Numbered from the stretch's first letter, positions 1 to 6,311 are shown. The stretch: 8,495 nt of DNA from Acidobacteriaceae bacterium (GCA_019244945.1 JAFASD010000441.1:1-8495); one strand, 5' to 3'. Translations and numbers: made by a program. The notes: generated from the letters alone by a model not told the origin.

Positions 1-82
1 TCTCTGTTCCCGCTGTTTGGGCACGAATCTCAGCCATGAAAGCCACATCTGCTCGTTCGACAGGTCGGAGTATGAAAGGCAT
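1..82 (-). CDS. GNAT-family N-acetyltransferase, N-terminal fragment (runs off left edge)
   Basis: Reading the minus strand from an ATG at 82-80 gives 27 codons, beginning MPFILRPVERADVAFMAEIR, that stay open to the window edge. The pattern of a short beta strand (FILRPV), then a polar turn (ERAD) and an alpha helix (VAFMAEIRAQ) is the usual opening of the GNAT fold, which transfers acetyl from acetyl-CoA to an amine. The acetyl-CoA-binding motif lies outside the window, so substrate and activity cannot be judged. An in-frame TAG eight codons upstream of the ATG, with no other start codon between, fixes the start. No clear Shine-Dalgarno is present. It lies 34 bp downstream of the permease stop on the same strand, so co-transcription is possible. 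Other short proteins with a beta-alpha opening cannot be excluded. Confidence 0.55.
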   Translation of the reverse strand, partial: MPFILRPVERADVAFMAEIRAQTAGTE

Positions 83-116
83 GAAGATTTTGTCTTCAAC
101 ACACTACGATGAGCAG

Positions 117-2546
117 TTACTCGTAACGTAAGGAAATGAGTGGATCAACTCGCGTGGCGCGCCGCGAGGGCACATAACACGCCACGATACCTGCGAGTGC
201 GAGGACGACTATGACGCCGATTAAAGTAAGTGGATCATAGGTGGTGATCCCGGCGATCTGATTCTTCATGACGCGCAGGAGCGCAAAAGAAATTGCCACG
301 CCGATCGCAATGCCCAGCAAAATGAACCGCATTCCGGACCAAATCACGAGTCGGGTCACGTCTTGCAATCTTGCGCCCAAGGCCATCCTGATGCCGAACT
401 CCTTCTTCTGCTGCGAAACGGTGTACGAGACAACGCTGTACACGCCGACGCAGACTAAGATGAAGCCAACGCTTGCGAATACGGAGAACAGCTCTAAACC
501 GAACCGCGCCTGCGAGTACACGAACTGATCCAACTGATTCTGCAGCGTGTCGGTTTGTTGGGGAACCACGCTTTTGTCTAGCGCCAGAACTGCACTTTCC
601 AGATCTTTCTTCATGGGCGCCGGATTGCCCATAGTTTTGACGAACACCCCAAACCCGCCATAACCGGACATGGTCAGCGCCGTATACGCTTCGGGCTGGA
701 TGGGATCGACCGCTCCGTGATTTCGCAAGTCAGAAGTGACTCCGATGATCTCGAACCAGGGGTTCTTGATGGGCACGGGCGCTTGCTCGAATACATCGAT
801 GCGCACCTGCTTGCCGACCGGATTTCTCCCGCCGAGCAGCTTGGTAACAAAAGTCTGATTTACGAGGGCGACCATGTGTTTCCCTTGCATATCCGCGTCG
901 GTCAGGCTGCGCCCGCTCAACAATCGGCTGCCGACGGTTTGGAGGTAGTAGGCATCGATCAGTCCCAATTGCCCGCTCCACTTCTCCGAATGCGTGACGC
1001 CTGCCACGTTGAAGGTGGTGGGTATGCCGCCAAACGGTGGAAACTCAAGCGCTGCGGAGGCCGCCCTTACGCCCGGGTATGTGCGCAACTTCTCGACGAG
1101 ATCATGCGCAAAGCGGTACTGCATTTCCGTGGTGTTGTACTTTTTTCCTAAGTTGACCTGCGTTGTGACTAGCTGATCTGCGCGGAAACCGAGATCTGCG
1201 CCCTTTTGCAACAGGAAACTGCGCATCAGCAGGCCCGCACCGCTGAGCAGAAAGAGCGACATGGCCACTTCGAGCACAACCAGCATGTTGCGCATCCTGC
1301 CGCGCCGAAAGCCGCTGTTGCCGCGCCCTCCGGCTTTTAACGGCTCCGCCATATTTCGCGAAAAGGCGCCAAAAGCGGGTACCAGGCCAAAGATCAGAGG
1401 AGTCAACATTGTCAACGCGACGGTGGCTGCGAGTACGGGCAGATTCAGGCGCACATCGGCTTCGTCAGGGAACGTGAATTTCGGCAGAGCTGCCATCAGT
1501 CCTCGCAATCCCGCCGCTGCAAAGGCACAGCCGAGCGCCGCTCCGCACCACGCCAGGATGGTACTTTCGACCAGGAGTTGCCGTATGAGTCTCCAGGCGC
1601 CAGCGCCGAGCGAGCTGCGTACGGCGAATTCTTTTTCGCGCGCCGTTGCACGCGCTAACAGGAGATTGGCAACGTTCGCACAGGCAATGAGCAGCAGTAA
1701 CCCGACCGCACCGAGCAGGATGTACAGGGTTTCACGAAAGCGGCCGACGACGTTATCGATGAGCAAGGGCACGCGGACGTCGAACTGCTTCGGATAGAGG
1801 ACGGGATACAGCTTCGCAAGGCGTCGGGCGATGACGGTTAGATCTGGGATGGCGTCATGCGGTGTTATGCCCGGGCGCAGGCGTCCCAGTAAAAATGCGA
1901 AATCGGAATTGATGTCGGTCTCGGCTGCATTCGGCGTAAACGGCATCCAAAGCTCCGCGCCCCACAAGGTGAACCGTTTCGGCATGATGCCGACGAGCGT
2001 GGTCGGCGTCCCGTTCAAGATGTAGGTTTTACCGATGATGTTCGGATCGCCCGAAAACCGGCTTTGCCAAAGTTTGTAACTGAGGACGAAAACCGGGGGT
2101 GCATCTGGCTTCGCGTCGGCAGGCGTGGTGTAACGCCCGAGTAATGGAGGCATTCCACAGAACTCGAACGCGTTGCCGGTCACCTTCGCTCTCAAGAAAG
2201 ATTCGAGCCGGCCGGATGGGTCGGTCATCAAGACGCGATCTTGGATCAAGCCGATGCTGTCATCGAAGACGTGGTTCTGCTGCTGGTAGGCGATGAATTC
2301 GGCTTGAAGATAACCTTGGCGACCGCCTTGCTGGTCGGGACGACTGGAATCATGTATCTCGATGCCGACTAATCGATTTCCGCCGCGATAGGGGAACGGA
2401 TTGAGAAGCACGTTGTCGATGACACTAAAGATCGCCGTCACCGATCCGATGCCGAGCGCGAGCGCCAGGACGGCAGTGGTCACGAATCCGCGATCTTTGA
2501 AGAGCGTTCTTATCGCGAACTTCGTGTCTTGCAGCAAGGAGTCCAT
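117..2546 (-). CDS. ADOP-type ABC transporter permease (two MacB periplasmic/FtsX modules)
   Basis: An 809-residue inner-membrane permease of the MacB/FtsX superfamily with two tandem modules in one chain, the acidobacterial duplicated orphan permease architecture. The N-terminus (LLQDTKFAIRTLFKDRGFVTTAVLALALGIG, given here only as its recognisable opening; residues 4-34) is typical and leads into membrane segment 1 (about 22-42). A MacB-like periplasmic domain follows (about 50-265), then three segments in the first FtsX domain (about 274-298, 325-350, 370-397). A segment at 420-442 opens the second module, with a periplasmic domain to about 680 and a last FtsX domain with segments near 688-712, 740-760 and 775-795. 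The cytoplasmic coupling motifs EFAVRSSLGAGAWRLIRQ (307-322 region) and EFGIRMALGAR (716-726) are both present. It lacks the extra cytosolic N-terminal domain of longer ADOPs. No ATPase gene is adjacent, so it is an orphan; the partner ATPase and substrate are unknown. No clear Shine-Dalgarno precedes the ATG, but the start fits the family. The frame is intact. Confidence 0.95.
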   Translation of the reverse strand: MDSLLQDTKFAIRTLFKDRGFVTTAVLALALGIGSVTAIFSVIDNVLLNPFPYRGGNRLVGIEIHDSSRPDQQGGRQGYLQAEFIAYQQQNHVFDDSIGLIQDRVLMTDPSGRLESFLRAKVTGNAFEFCGMPPLLGRYTTPADAKPDAPPVFVLSYKLWQSRFSGDPNIIGKTYILNGTPTTLVGIMPKRFTLWGAELWMPFTPNAAETDINSDFAFLLGRLRPGITPHDAIPDLTVIARRLAKLYPVLYPKQFDVRVPLLIDNVVGRFRETLYILLGAVGLLLLIACANVANLLLARATAREKEFAVRSSLGAGAWRLIRQLLVESTILAWCGAALGCAFAAAGLRGLMAALPKFTFPDEADVRLNLPVLAATVALTMLTPLIFGLVPAFGAFSRNMAEPLKAGGRGNSGFRRGRMRNMLVVLEVAMSLFLLSGAGLLMRSFLLQKGADLGFRADQLVTTQVNLGKKYNTTEMQYRFAHDLVEKLRTYPGVRAASAALEFPPFGGIPTTFNVAGVTHSEKWSGQLGLIDAYYLQTVGSRLLSGRSLTDADMQGKHMVALVNQTFVTKLLGGRNPVGKQVRIDVFEQAPVPIKNPWFEIIGVTSDLRNHGAVDPIQPEAYTALTMSGYGGFGVFVKTMGNPAPMKKDLESAVLALDKSVVPQQTDTLQNQLDQFVYSQARFGLELFSVFASVGFILVCVGVYSVVSYTVSQQKKEFGIRMALGARLQDVTRLVIWSGMRFILLGIAIGVAISFALLRVMKNQIAGITTYDPLTLIGVIVVLALAGIVACYVPSRRATRVDPLISLRYE

Positions 2547-2576
2547 GAGAGGAGATACGTAAGAAAGCTGAGAAGG

Positions 2577-2611
2577 GTCCCATAAATTTTGAGTTGTCCC
2601 GGTTTTGGGAC
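2577..2611 (-). promoter_or_regulatory. GTCCC/GGGAC dyad plus third half-site upstream of the permease
   Basis: In the 82-bp gap between peroxidase and permease the plus strand reads GTCCC (2596-2600), six bases, then GGGAC (2607-2611), a perfect 5-bp inverted repeat. It can be extended to 7 bp (2594-2613) with one G-T pair. A further GTCCC lies at 2577-2581, 19 bp from the first, so three copies of one pentamer sit 31-65 bp upstream of the permease ATG. This looks more like a regulator-binding site than a terminator, because no T-run follows the hairpin on either strand. A weak GG-N10-GC pairing beginning within the last half-site could be a sigma-54-like element, but the flanking bases fit poorly. 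It could still act as a weak terminator of the peroxidase transcript. Confidence 0.35.
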
Positions 2612-2628
2612 GAAATACGTAGTGGGAG

Positions 2629-3513
2629 TTATCGTAGGGAGCGCAGACTCTCGACGGAGGGTATGAAGTAATAGGAGCCGGTCAGGGGTTGCGTGAAGCG
2701 AGTGAGGGCGTCGCGTGTGCCGGTAATCAAGCCCGCCATGCTTTCTAACATTCTTGAAAGGCGCTTCTGATCTGCGCTGAATCCGACGAACATGGTTCCG
2801 TGATCCGCGACGGTTCCATAGGGCATGTTGCGACGGAAGATTTTTCCAAACTCGTCCTGGTCGGTTCGCGCGACATGCGAGTCTGACGGCTTGTGGTCGA
2901 GTTCGAGACTGTCGAGCTTGGTGCGTCCCATCGTACGTTCCTGCTGATCAATCGGTAGGGCCTCCCATTCATCCACTTTGTGCTTCCATTTCTGGAGTAA
3001 GAGTACGGTGCCGGCGGCGCCGGGAACTCCATCGGGTAGGAGGGCTACTTCGGGTGCATCGAGCAGAGTAGGATTTTCGGAACCATCTATAAAGCCGGTG
3101 AGGTCGCGGTCGTGCCGGTAGGGCCAGCTCGATGTCTCTTCGCCGAGCGACGCCTGTTTTGCGAGGTCATTGATGATTGATCGCGCCATATCAAAGAGAA
3201 CGTCATAAGCGCTGCCGGATAGCCATACGAGCGCATCGTGTTGCGTGCTTGGCATGATGAATTCTTCTTTGCCCTGAATCTGCTGGTCAAAGCCTTTGAC
3301 GTCCGGAGGGGCATCGGCGGGAGCGACATCGCGCCAGAGCTCGGGCCGGAAGCCGATGACAAAGTTCACTCCGCCGGTAGTGGTTCTAGGTTCCCTGATA
3401 GCGGCGAGCGTGGACGCGAACTCCTTCCGTTTCTGGGCGTCCAACATGTCGAATTCCAAGTAGGCGTGAGAGGACGTTCCGAGAGCGAAAATCCCGGCCT
3501 GAGGCGTGTTCAT
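2629..3513 (-). CDS. DyP-type haem peroxidase (class B/P, YfeX-like)
   Basis: A 294-residue dye-decolourising-type peroxidase that binds haem and uses hydrogen peroxide to oxidise substrates. In numbering from the ATG at 3513, the family motif GXXDG appears as GFIDG (140-144) inside GFIDGSENP, giving catalytic Asp143. The proximal haem ligand is His213 in DSHVART, and the distal Arg is Arg227 in KIFRRNMPYG. Asn229 sits where E. coli YfeX has a serine and where Rhodococcus DypB has asparagine. The C-terminal RFTQPLTGSYYFIPS is typical. The length matches the family. An in-frame GTG at 3564 would add 17 residues, but MNTPQAGI aligns with the YfeX start (MSQVQSGI), so 3513 is preferred. There is no signal peptide or Tat motif, so the protein is cytoplasmic. 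There is no C-terminal encapsulin-targeting extension and no encapsulin gene nearby. No Shine-Dalgarno is visible. It is a single-gene unit. Confidence 0.95.
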   Translation of the reverse strand: MNTPQAGIFALGTSSHAYLEFDMLDAQKRKEFASTLAAIREPRTTTGGVNFVIGFRPELWRDVAPADAPPDVKGFDQQIQGKEEFIMPSTQHDALVWLSGSAYDVLFDMARSIINDLAKQASLGEETSSWPYRHDRDLTGFIDGSENPTLLDAPEVALLPDGVPGAAGTVLLLQKWKHKVDEWEALPIDQQERTMGRTKLDSLELDHKPSDSHVARTDQDEFGKIFRRNMPYGTVADHGTMFVGFSADQKRLSRMLESMAGLITGTRDALTRFTQPLTGSYYFIPSVESLRSLR

Positions 3514-3519
3514 TCGGCT

Positions 3520-3548
3520 ATGATAGCGGGGGTTGAAAGTTGTCTGAA
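3520..3548 (-). promoter_or_regulatory. Candidate promoter of the DyP peroxidase, possibly leaderless
   Basis: On the minus strand TTCAGA (3548-3543, 4 of 6 to TTGACA) and TATCAT (3525-3520, 5 of 6 to TATAAT) are 17 bp apart. The -10-like box ends 6 bp before the ATG at 3513, so transcription would begin at or very near the start codon. That would agree with the absence of a Shine-Dalgarno. This is a consensus match by eye only, and AT-rich hexamers of this quality arise by chance. Confidence 0.3.
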
Positions 3549-3612
3549 TTCGGTCTGAATCCACTGGCTCAAAAGGGCCGTATGCACGATATTGCCGTTT
3601 TCGCCAGAGCCC

Positions 3613-3639
3613 GAGCCCAATCGTGGTGGGCTCCTTTTT
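3613..3639 (+). terminator. Rho-independent terminator-like hairpin on the plus strand
   Basis: GAGCCCA (3613-3619), a 7-base loop, then TGGGCTC (3627-3633) form a perfect 7-bp GC-rich stem followed by C and TTTTT. This is the classical intrinsic terminator layout for plus-strand transcription. No plus-strand gene ends here: the flanking genes are both on the minus strand. It may terminate a small plus-strand RNA, stop read-through into the receptor remnant, or be part of a structured repeat. Confidence 0.5.
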
Positions 3640-3698
3640 GCCAAGCGAAGGTCGATGATACCCATCGAGCTCGCGGACTCCGCCGAATCGAAACTCGT

Positions 3699-3776
3699 TT
3701 AAGGTTGGCCCGACCGGGACAGCCGGAGCCGAACCCTAAGCGCCCGCTTTGGGAAATAGCGCTGAAGCTTCAGCGC
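3699..3776. repeat. Cluster of adjacent DNA dyads (possible structured intergenic repeat)
   Basis: Three dyads are packed into 78 bp. On the minus strand, TTAGGGTT (3739-3732) pairs with AACCTTAA (3706-3699), followed by GGC/GCC with one bulged C, making a hairpin of about 11 bp. Next, CCCTAAGCG (3734-3742) and CGCTTTGGG (3745-3753) form a dyad with eight of nine pairs and a 2-base centre. Last, GCGCTGAAGCTTCAGCGC (3759-3776) is a perfect 18-bp palindrome. The first two overlap, so their hairpins are mutually exclusive. The palindrome is read as codons of the receptor remnant, but the left two dyads encode only its arginine-rich, unfamily-like tail. The arrangement resembles REP/MITE-type elements; copy number cannot be seen from one window. 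Confidence 0.5.
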
Positions 3777-4334
3777 GACCGGATCGTAGGATCCCACCAA
3801 CATGCCGGAATTATTGAAAGCGGGCCCTGAAGAGGCCGTTATTCCATAGAAGTCACCAGCTTGCATCGCAGCAGTCGGGTAAGTATATAGCCCTGCAACC
3901 GGCGTTGATGACGGGTTGCGCTGAAAGTTGAAGAAGAAAAGCTTGATCTTTAGAATGGGTGCGCCGATGCTGCCGCTGTATTTATTCCAGTGGTCGACGG
4001 ACTTCCGTCCGGTCTGATTGTAAAAGCCTAGGGCGTTAAGAGCTGTGTTCTGAACGAACTGATAGGAGCTGCCATGAAAGTCGTTTGTTCCGCTTCTCAG
4101 CATGAGGTTGAGGGAAGTAAGGCCATTCCCGTACTGTGCGGGAGCATTGCTCGCGTCCATACTGATTTCCTGGATCGCATCGATCGGCATGTAGTTACCC
4201 GCTTTGGCAAACGTGAGGGTGTAATTGCCAGCGGTGTTAGAGCTTTGCGCAATGGCGGTGGTTGTGAAGCACAAAGTTGTCAGGGCGAGTAGCGAAAAAA
4301 GAGAAATCGCCCTCACTCGGAATAGCGAATACAT
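3699..4334 (-). pseudogene. Truncated Oar-type TonB-dependent receptor (signal peptide plus plug remnant)
   Basis: An open frame of 211 residues from the ATG at 4334 begins with a clear signal peptide, MYSLFRVRAISLFSLLALTT and on to a likely cleavage after AIA (about residue 29). It then runs directly into NTAGNYTLTFAKAGNY, which resembles the end of a carboxypeptidase-regulatory-like domain. Next comes a plug segment with IDAIQEISMDASNAPAQYG, LMLRSGTNDFHGSSYQF and later KLFFFNFQRN, YPTAAMQAGDF and YDPVALKLQRYFPK. These are hallmark steps of the acidobacterial Oar/TonB receptor family, in the normal order. Full-length members have about 900-1200 residues. Here most of the N-terminal domain is missing, and the frame stops after an aberrant tail (RALRVRLRLSRSGQP) made by the dyad cluster; the whole beta-barrel is gone. 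It cannot form a transporter. It could be decayed, or less likely a secreted plug-like protein. A TTG at 4397 would add 21 residues before the signal peptide and is unlikely to be used. Confidence 0.75.
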
Positions 4335-4398
4335 CTTGACACCCCATAAGTGTTCCGGGAGCCTGTTTTTCGGGAATCGAGGCGGCATCACTCCCAAG

Positions 4399-4419
4399 AG
4401 ACTTAAGACTTAGAGACTA
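4399..4419. repeat. Short tandem heptamer (AGACTTA, AGACTTA, GAGACTA)
   Basis: Two exact AGACTTA units are followed directly by a diverged third, GAGACTA, in the 159-bp gap between the putative lipoprotein stop and the receptor remnant's ATG. It lies 65-85 bp upstream of that ATG. Heptamer direct repeats are used by some response regulators, but the array is too short to assign. The rest of the gap shows no strong promoter or terminator. Confidence 0.3.
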
Positions 4420-4493
4420 CCATGAGGAACGTCAGTTACCTGGCTATACTCCCAGTCTTGCCGTCAAATAAGGTTTTGATGATGGATGTCTGG

Positions 4494-5288
4494 CTAGTTC
4501 CAGTTCACGTGATCGGCGGGCAAGAGAGGCAATCTAAGAGCGTTGGGATCGTTGATGTTCAGGTTCACCGGGGTGAGGCGGCCGTTATAGAGTCTCCATA
4601 ATTCGAGGTGGCTGGGGTGGTCGGCGATGCTCGAGATGGGGCTGTTCCAAATCACGTCTCGGGGCGTGCCGTTGATTACGATCTCCATCTGAATGGAGAC
4701 CGAGCAAGCATCCGGGAAGACGGTGCATTGCATGGATCGGTCGCGGCAAACAGAATCGGGGTCATTCAGCAGGGCAGTCGCGAGATGATCTAATTCCTCC
4801 TTCGAATTTGCGCCCAATAGAACGGAACCGCGCGAACTGCCGCTTCTTCGGAAGAGGATCTCGTAATAGAAGCGGTAGTACGGACGCCTTTGTTGCGAAG
4901 GCTGAATGAGTTCTTGAACGGGCGGGTCTTCCCCGGGCCGATCTTTCATCGGTTGAATGGAAACGAGCTGGAGACCTCGATGGGATCGCACGCGATAGAG
5001 AGCGGTTTCGGTGCCGAGAAAGCCGTCCAGGCCACGTCTGGGCATTCCGGGGCGGTAGTAGGCGTTTTCGATGCGAAGCTCCATTGCCGGGCGAAGATCC
5101 ATCCAGCCGCCGCCGGGTTGGAAACCGTTATAGAGACGAAGCACGTCCGGGAAAGGCGTTTGGCGCGCGTCGGGGTAGCGCAGGAGGTAATTCGGCGCTG
5201 CTGGGATGACACGGAAATTTGACGGCGCTCGCGTGACGCAGGAAGTTGAGACGAGCGCACAGAGAATCCATAGGCGTCGCGCTGTCAT
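4494..5288 (-). CDS. Exported hypothetical protein, possible lipoprotein
   Basis: A 264-residue protein not assigned to a family. The start at 5288 gives a textbook secretion signal, MTARRLWILCALVSTSCVTR, with two arginines, a hydrophobic core and a cysteine at position 17. The box around that Cys (STSC) is a weak lipobox, because Ser rather than Leu/Val is at -3, so lipidation is only possible. An ATG at 5342 would add 18 residues before the signal and overlap the divergent gene's upstream region; a TATACT -10-like box at 5313-5308 inside that extension also argues against it. The mature part is rich in Arg, Pro and Tyr (for example RPYYRFYYEILFRR). It has three evenly spaced cysteines (C181, C188, C195; C-x6-C-x6-C) and ends in a beta-rich segment, MEIVINGTPRDVIW to LRLPLLPADHVNW, reminiscent of a small beta-grasp or SLBB-like domain. 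Its function is unknown. It is probably in the envelope. Confidence 0.8.
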   Translation of the reverse strand: MTARRLWILCALVSTSCVTRAPSNFRVIPAAPNYLLRYPDARQTPFPDVLRLYNGFQPGGGWMDLRPAMELRIENAYYRPGMPRRGLDGFLGTETALYRVRSHRGLQLVSIQPMKDRPGEDPPVQELIQPSQQRRPYYRFYYEILFRRSGSSRGSVLLGANSKEELDHLATALLNDPDSVCRDRSMQCTVFPDACSVSIQMEIVINGTPRDVIWNSPISSIADHPSHLELWRLYNGRLTPVNLNINDPNALRLPLLPADHVNWN

Positions 5289-5390
5289 GGGGCCGATGAT
5301 GCGACCGAGTATAGCGTGCGGCGAAATCGACGATGCGAACATCTAAGTGGCGTGGCAATTCACTCGGGTTATCGTAGGCGTTCACGGCGT
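5289..5390. promoter_or_regulatory. Divergent intergenic region
   Basis: This 102-bp interval separates the minus-strand exported protein from the plus-strand metallo-beta-lactamase-fold gene and must carry the promoters of both, unless the longer start codons (ATG 5342, GTG 5316) are used, in which case the genes would overlap by 27 bp. On the minus strand TATACT (5313-5308) is a reasonable -10 box, but no good -35 lies 16-18 bp upstream. I see no convincing plus-strand promoter. Confidence 0.35.
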
Positions 5391-6311
5391 GTGAACAGCG
5401 AAACGTTCTCGGGGCGGCTGAAGCGCGCTCCAGAGACGGCGAGGTTTTTGCGGCGAGCCGCGCCTGCGTTCTTGCGCGAAATATCTAAGGATTGCAAACG
5501 CGAGAGCCTTCCCGCGCCAGTTTCTCCTCAACCCAAGTTGTGGCCGGAAGAGGGGCTGCACGCTGCCTGGCTCGGGCACAGCACAGTGTTGTTGAAGCTG
5601 GATGGTTTTACGATCCTTACCGACCCTGTTTTCAGCAGCCGTATTGGGCTAAGTGTTGGCCCATTGACAGTGGGTATTAAGCGGCTGGTGGAAGTCGCTG
5701 CGCCGCTTGCGGATGTTCCGCACATCGATTTGGTGCTGCTCTCCCATGCTCACATGGATCACTTCGACTTGCCGAGCTTACGGCGTTTAGAGAATCGCGG
5801 GACACGCGTGGTGACGGCTTACCGGACTTCCGATCTGTTGCGGCCGAAGCGTTACGCGAGCGTGCACGAACTGCGCTGGGACGAAAGCGTTCAGGCCGGC
5901 CAAGCGAAAGTGACTGCGTTCGAAGTGGCGCACTGGGGCGCGCGCATGCGCAGCGACGTCTATCGCGGCTATAACGGGTACTTGATTGAGGCGGGCCGGC
6001 ACCGCGTCATTTTTGGCGGAGACACGGCGTACACGGGATCGTTTCAACGGCTTCGATCTTCTTTGCCAATTCATTTAGCCATCATGCCCATTGGTGCGTA
6101 TAATCCGTGGATTCGCGTCCATTGCAACCCTGAGCAAGCCTGGACGATGGCGAATCATGCGGGGGCAGAATTTGTGCTACCGGTTCACCACCAGACGTTT
6201 CAATTGAGCCACGAGCCGCGATTGGAGCCCATTGAGCGGATACTGGCAGCGGCGGGGCCGAATCCGGAACGCGTCTGTGTTCGCCAGATCGGCGAAGACT
6301 TCCACTTGTGA
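5391..6311 (+). CDS. Metallo-beta-lactamase-fold hydrolase, NAPE-PLD/UlaG-like
   Basis: A 306-residue zinc-dependent hydrolase of the MBL superfamily. In numbering from the GTG at 5391, AAWLGHSTVLLKLDG and TDPVF (about 58-80) open the fold. HAHMDH supplies His119, His121, Asp123 and His124, AHWGAR gives His181, GGDTAY gives Asp211, and PVHHQTF gives His266. This matches, in order and spacing, the binuclear metal ligands of NAPE-phospholipase D-like enzymes, whose AQHW and IHWGTF motifs correspond to AHWG and VHHQTF here. Substrates of bacterial members are mostly unknown; phosphodiester or lactone hydrolysis is plausible. There is no signal peptide, so it is probably cytoplasmic. An upstream GTG at 5316 gives 331 residues, but the added stretch is arginine-rich and reads like non-coding DNA; no ATG is available. 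The start is therefore uncertain. It is transcribed divergently from the exported protein and converges on the membrane protein. Confidence 0.9.
   Translation: MNSETFSGRLKRAPETARFLRRAAPAFLREISKDCKRESLPAPVSPQPKLWPEEGLHAAWLGHSTVLLKLDGFTILTDPVFSSRIGLSVGPLTVGIKRLVEVAAPLADVPHIDLVLLSHAHMDHFDLPSLRRLENRGTRVVTAYRTSDLLRPKRYASVHELRWDESVQAGQAKVTAFEVAHWGARMRSDVYRGYNGYLIEAGRHRVIFGGDTAYTGSFQRLRSSLPIHLAIMPIGAYNPWIRVHCNPEQAWTMANHAGAEFVLPVHHQTFQLSHEPRLEPIERILAAAGPNPERVCVRQIGEDFHL

Larger units (their letters stand above)
3514..3698. other. Spacer between the peroxidase and the receptor remnant, no convincing gene
   Basis: This 185-bp stretch holds the candidate peroxidase promoter and the plus-strand terminator-like hairpin. 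On the minus strand the peroxidase frame is open upstream to a TAG at 3738-3736, but the only start codon in it is the GTG at 3564, and the extra residues have no family resemblance. I tested the two other minus frames for a continuation of the TonB barrel and saw none, so the barrel was deleted rather than merely frame-shifted. Confidence 0.5.

Noticed and set aside
1261..1797. Long plus-strand open frame (178 codons) inside the permease, and similar frames at 717-1151 and 268-528
   Set aside because: They are antisense to a continuous, well-conserved permease, are rich in Arg, Ser and Ala in the manner of GC-rich shadows, and resemble no family.
2629..2700. Possible encapsulin cargo tag at the C-terminus of the DyP peroxidase (ends ESLRSLR)
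   Set aside because: The SLRSLR residues belong to the end of the conserved fold; there is no flexible extension with the usual targeting pattern and no encapsulin gene in the window.
3565..3735. In-frame open extension of the peroxidase upstream of 3564
   Set aside because: The frame is open to 3735 but has no start codon apart from the GTG at 3564, and the residues match nothing in the DyP family.
3699..3740. tRNA-like T-arm (GGTTCGGCTCC on the minus strand)
   Set aside because: No acceptor stem, anticodon arm or D-arm can be formed around it; it is part of the dyad cluster.
4360..4470. Promoter TTGACG ... TATAGC on the minus strand upstream of the receptor remnant
   Set aside because: The spacing is only 13 bp, too short for a sigma-70 promoter.
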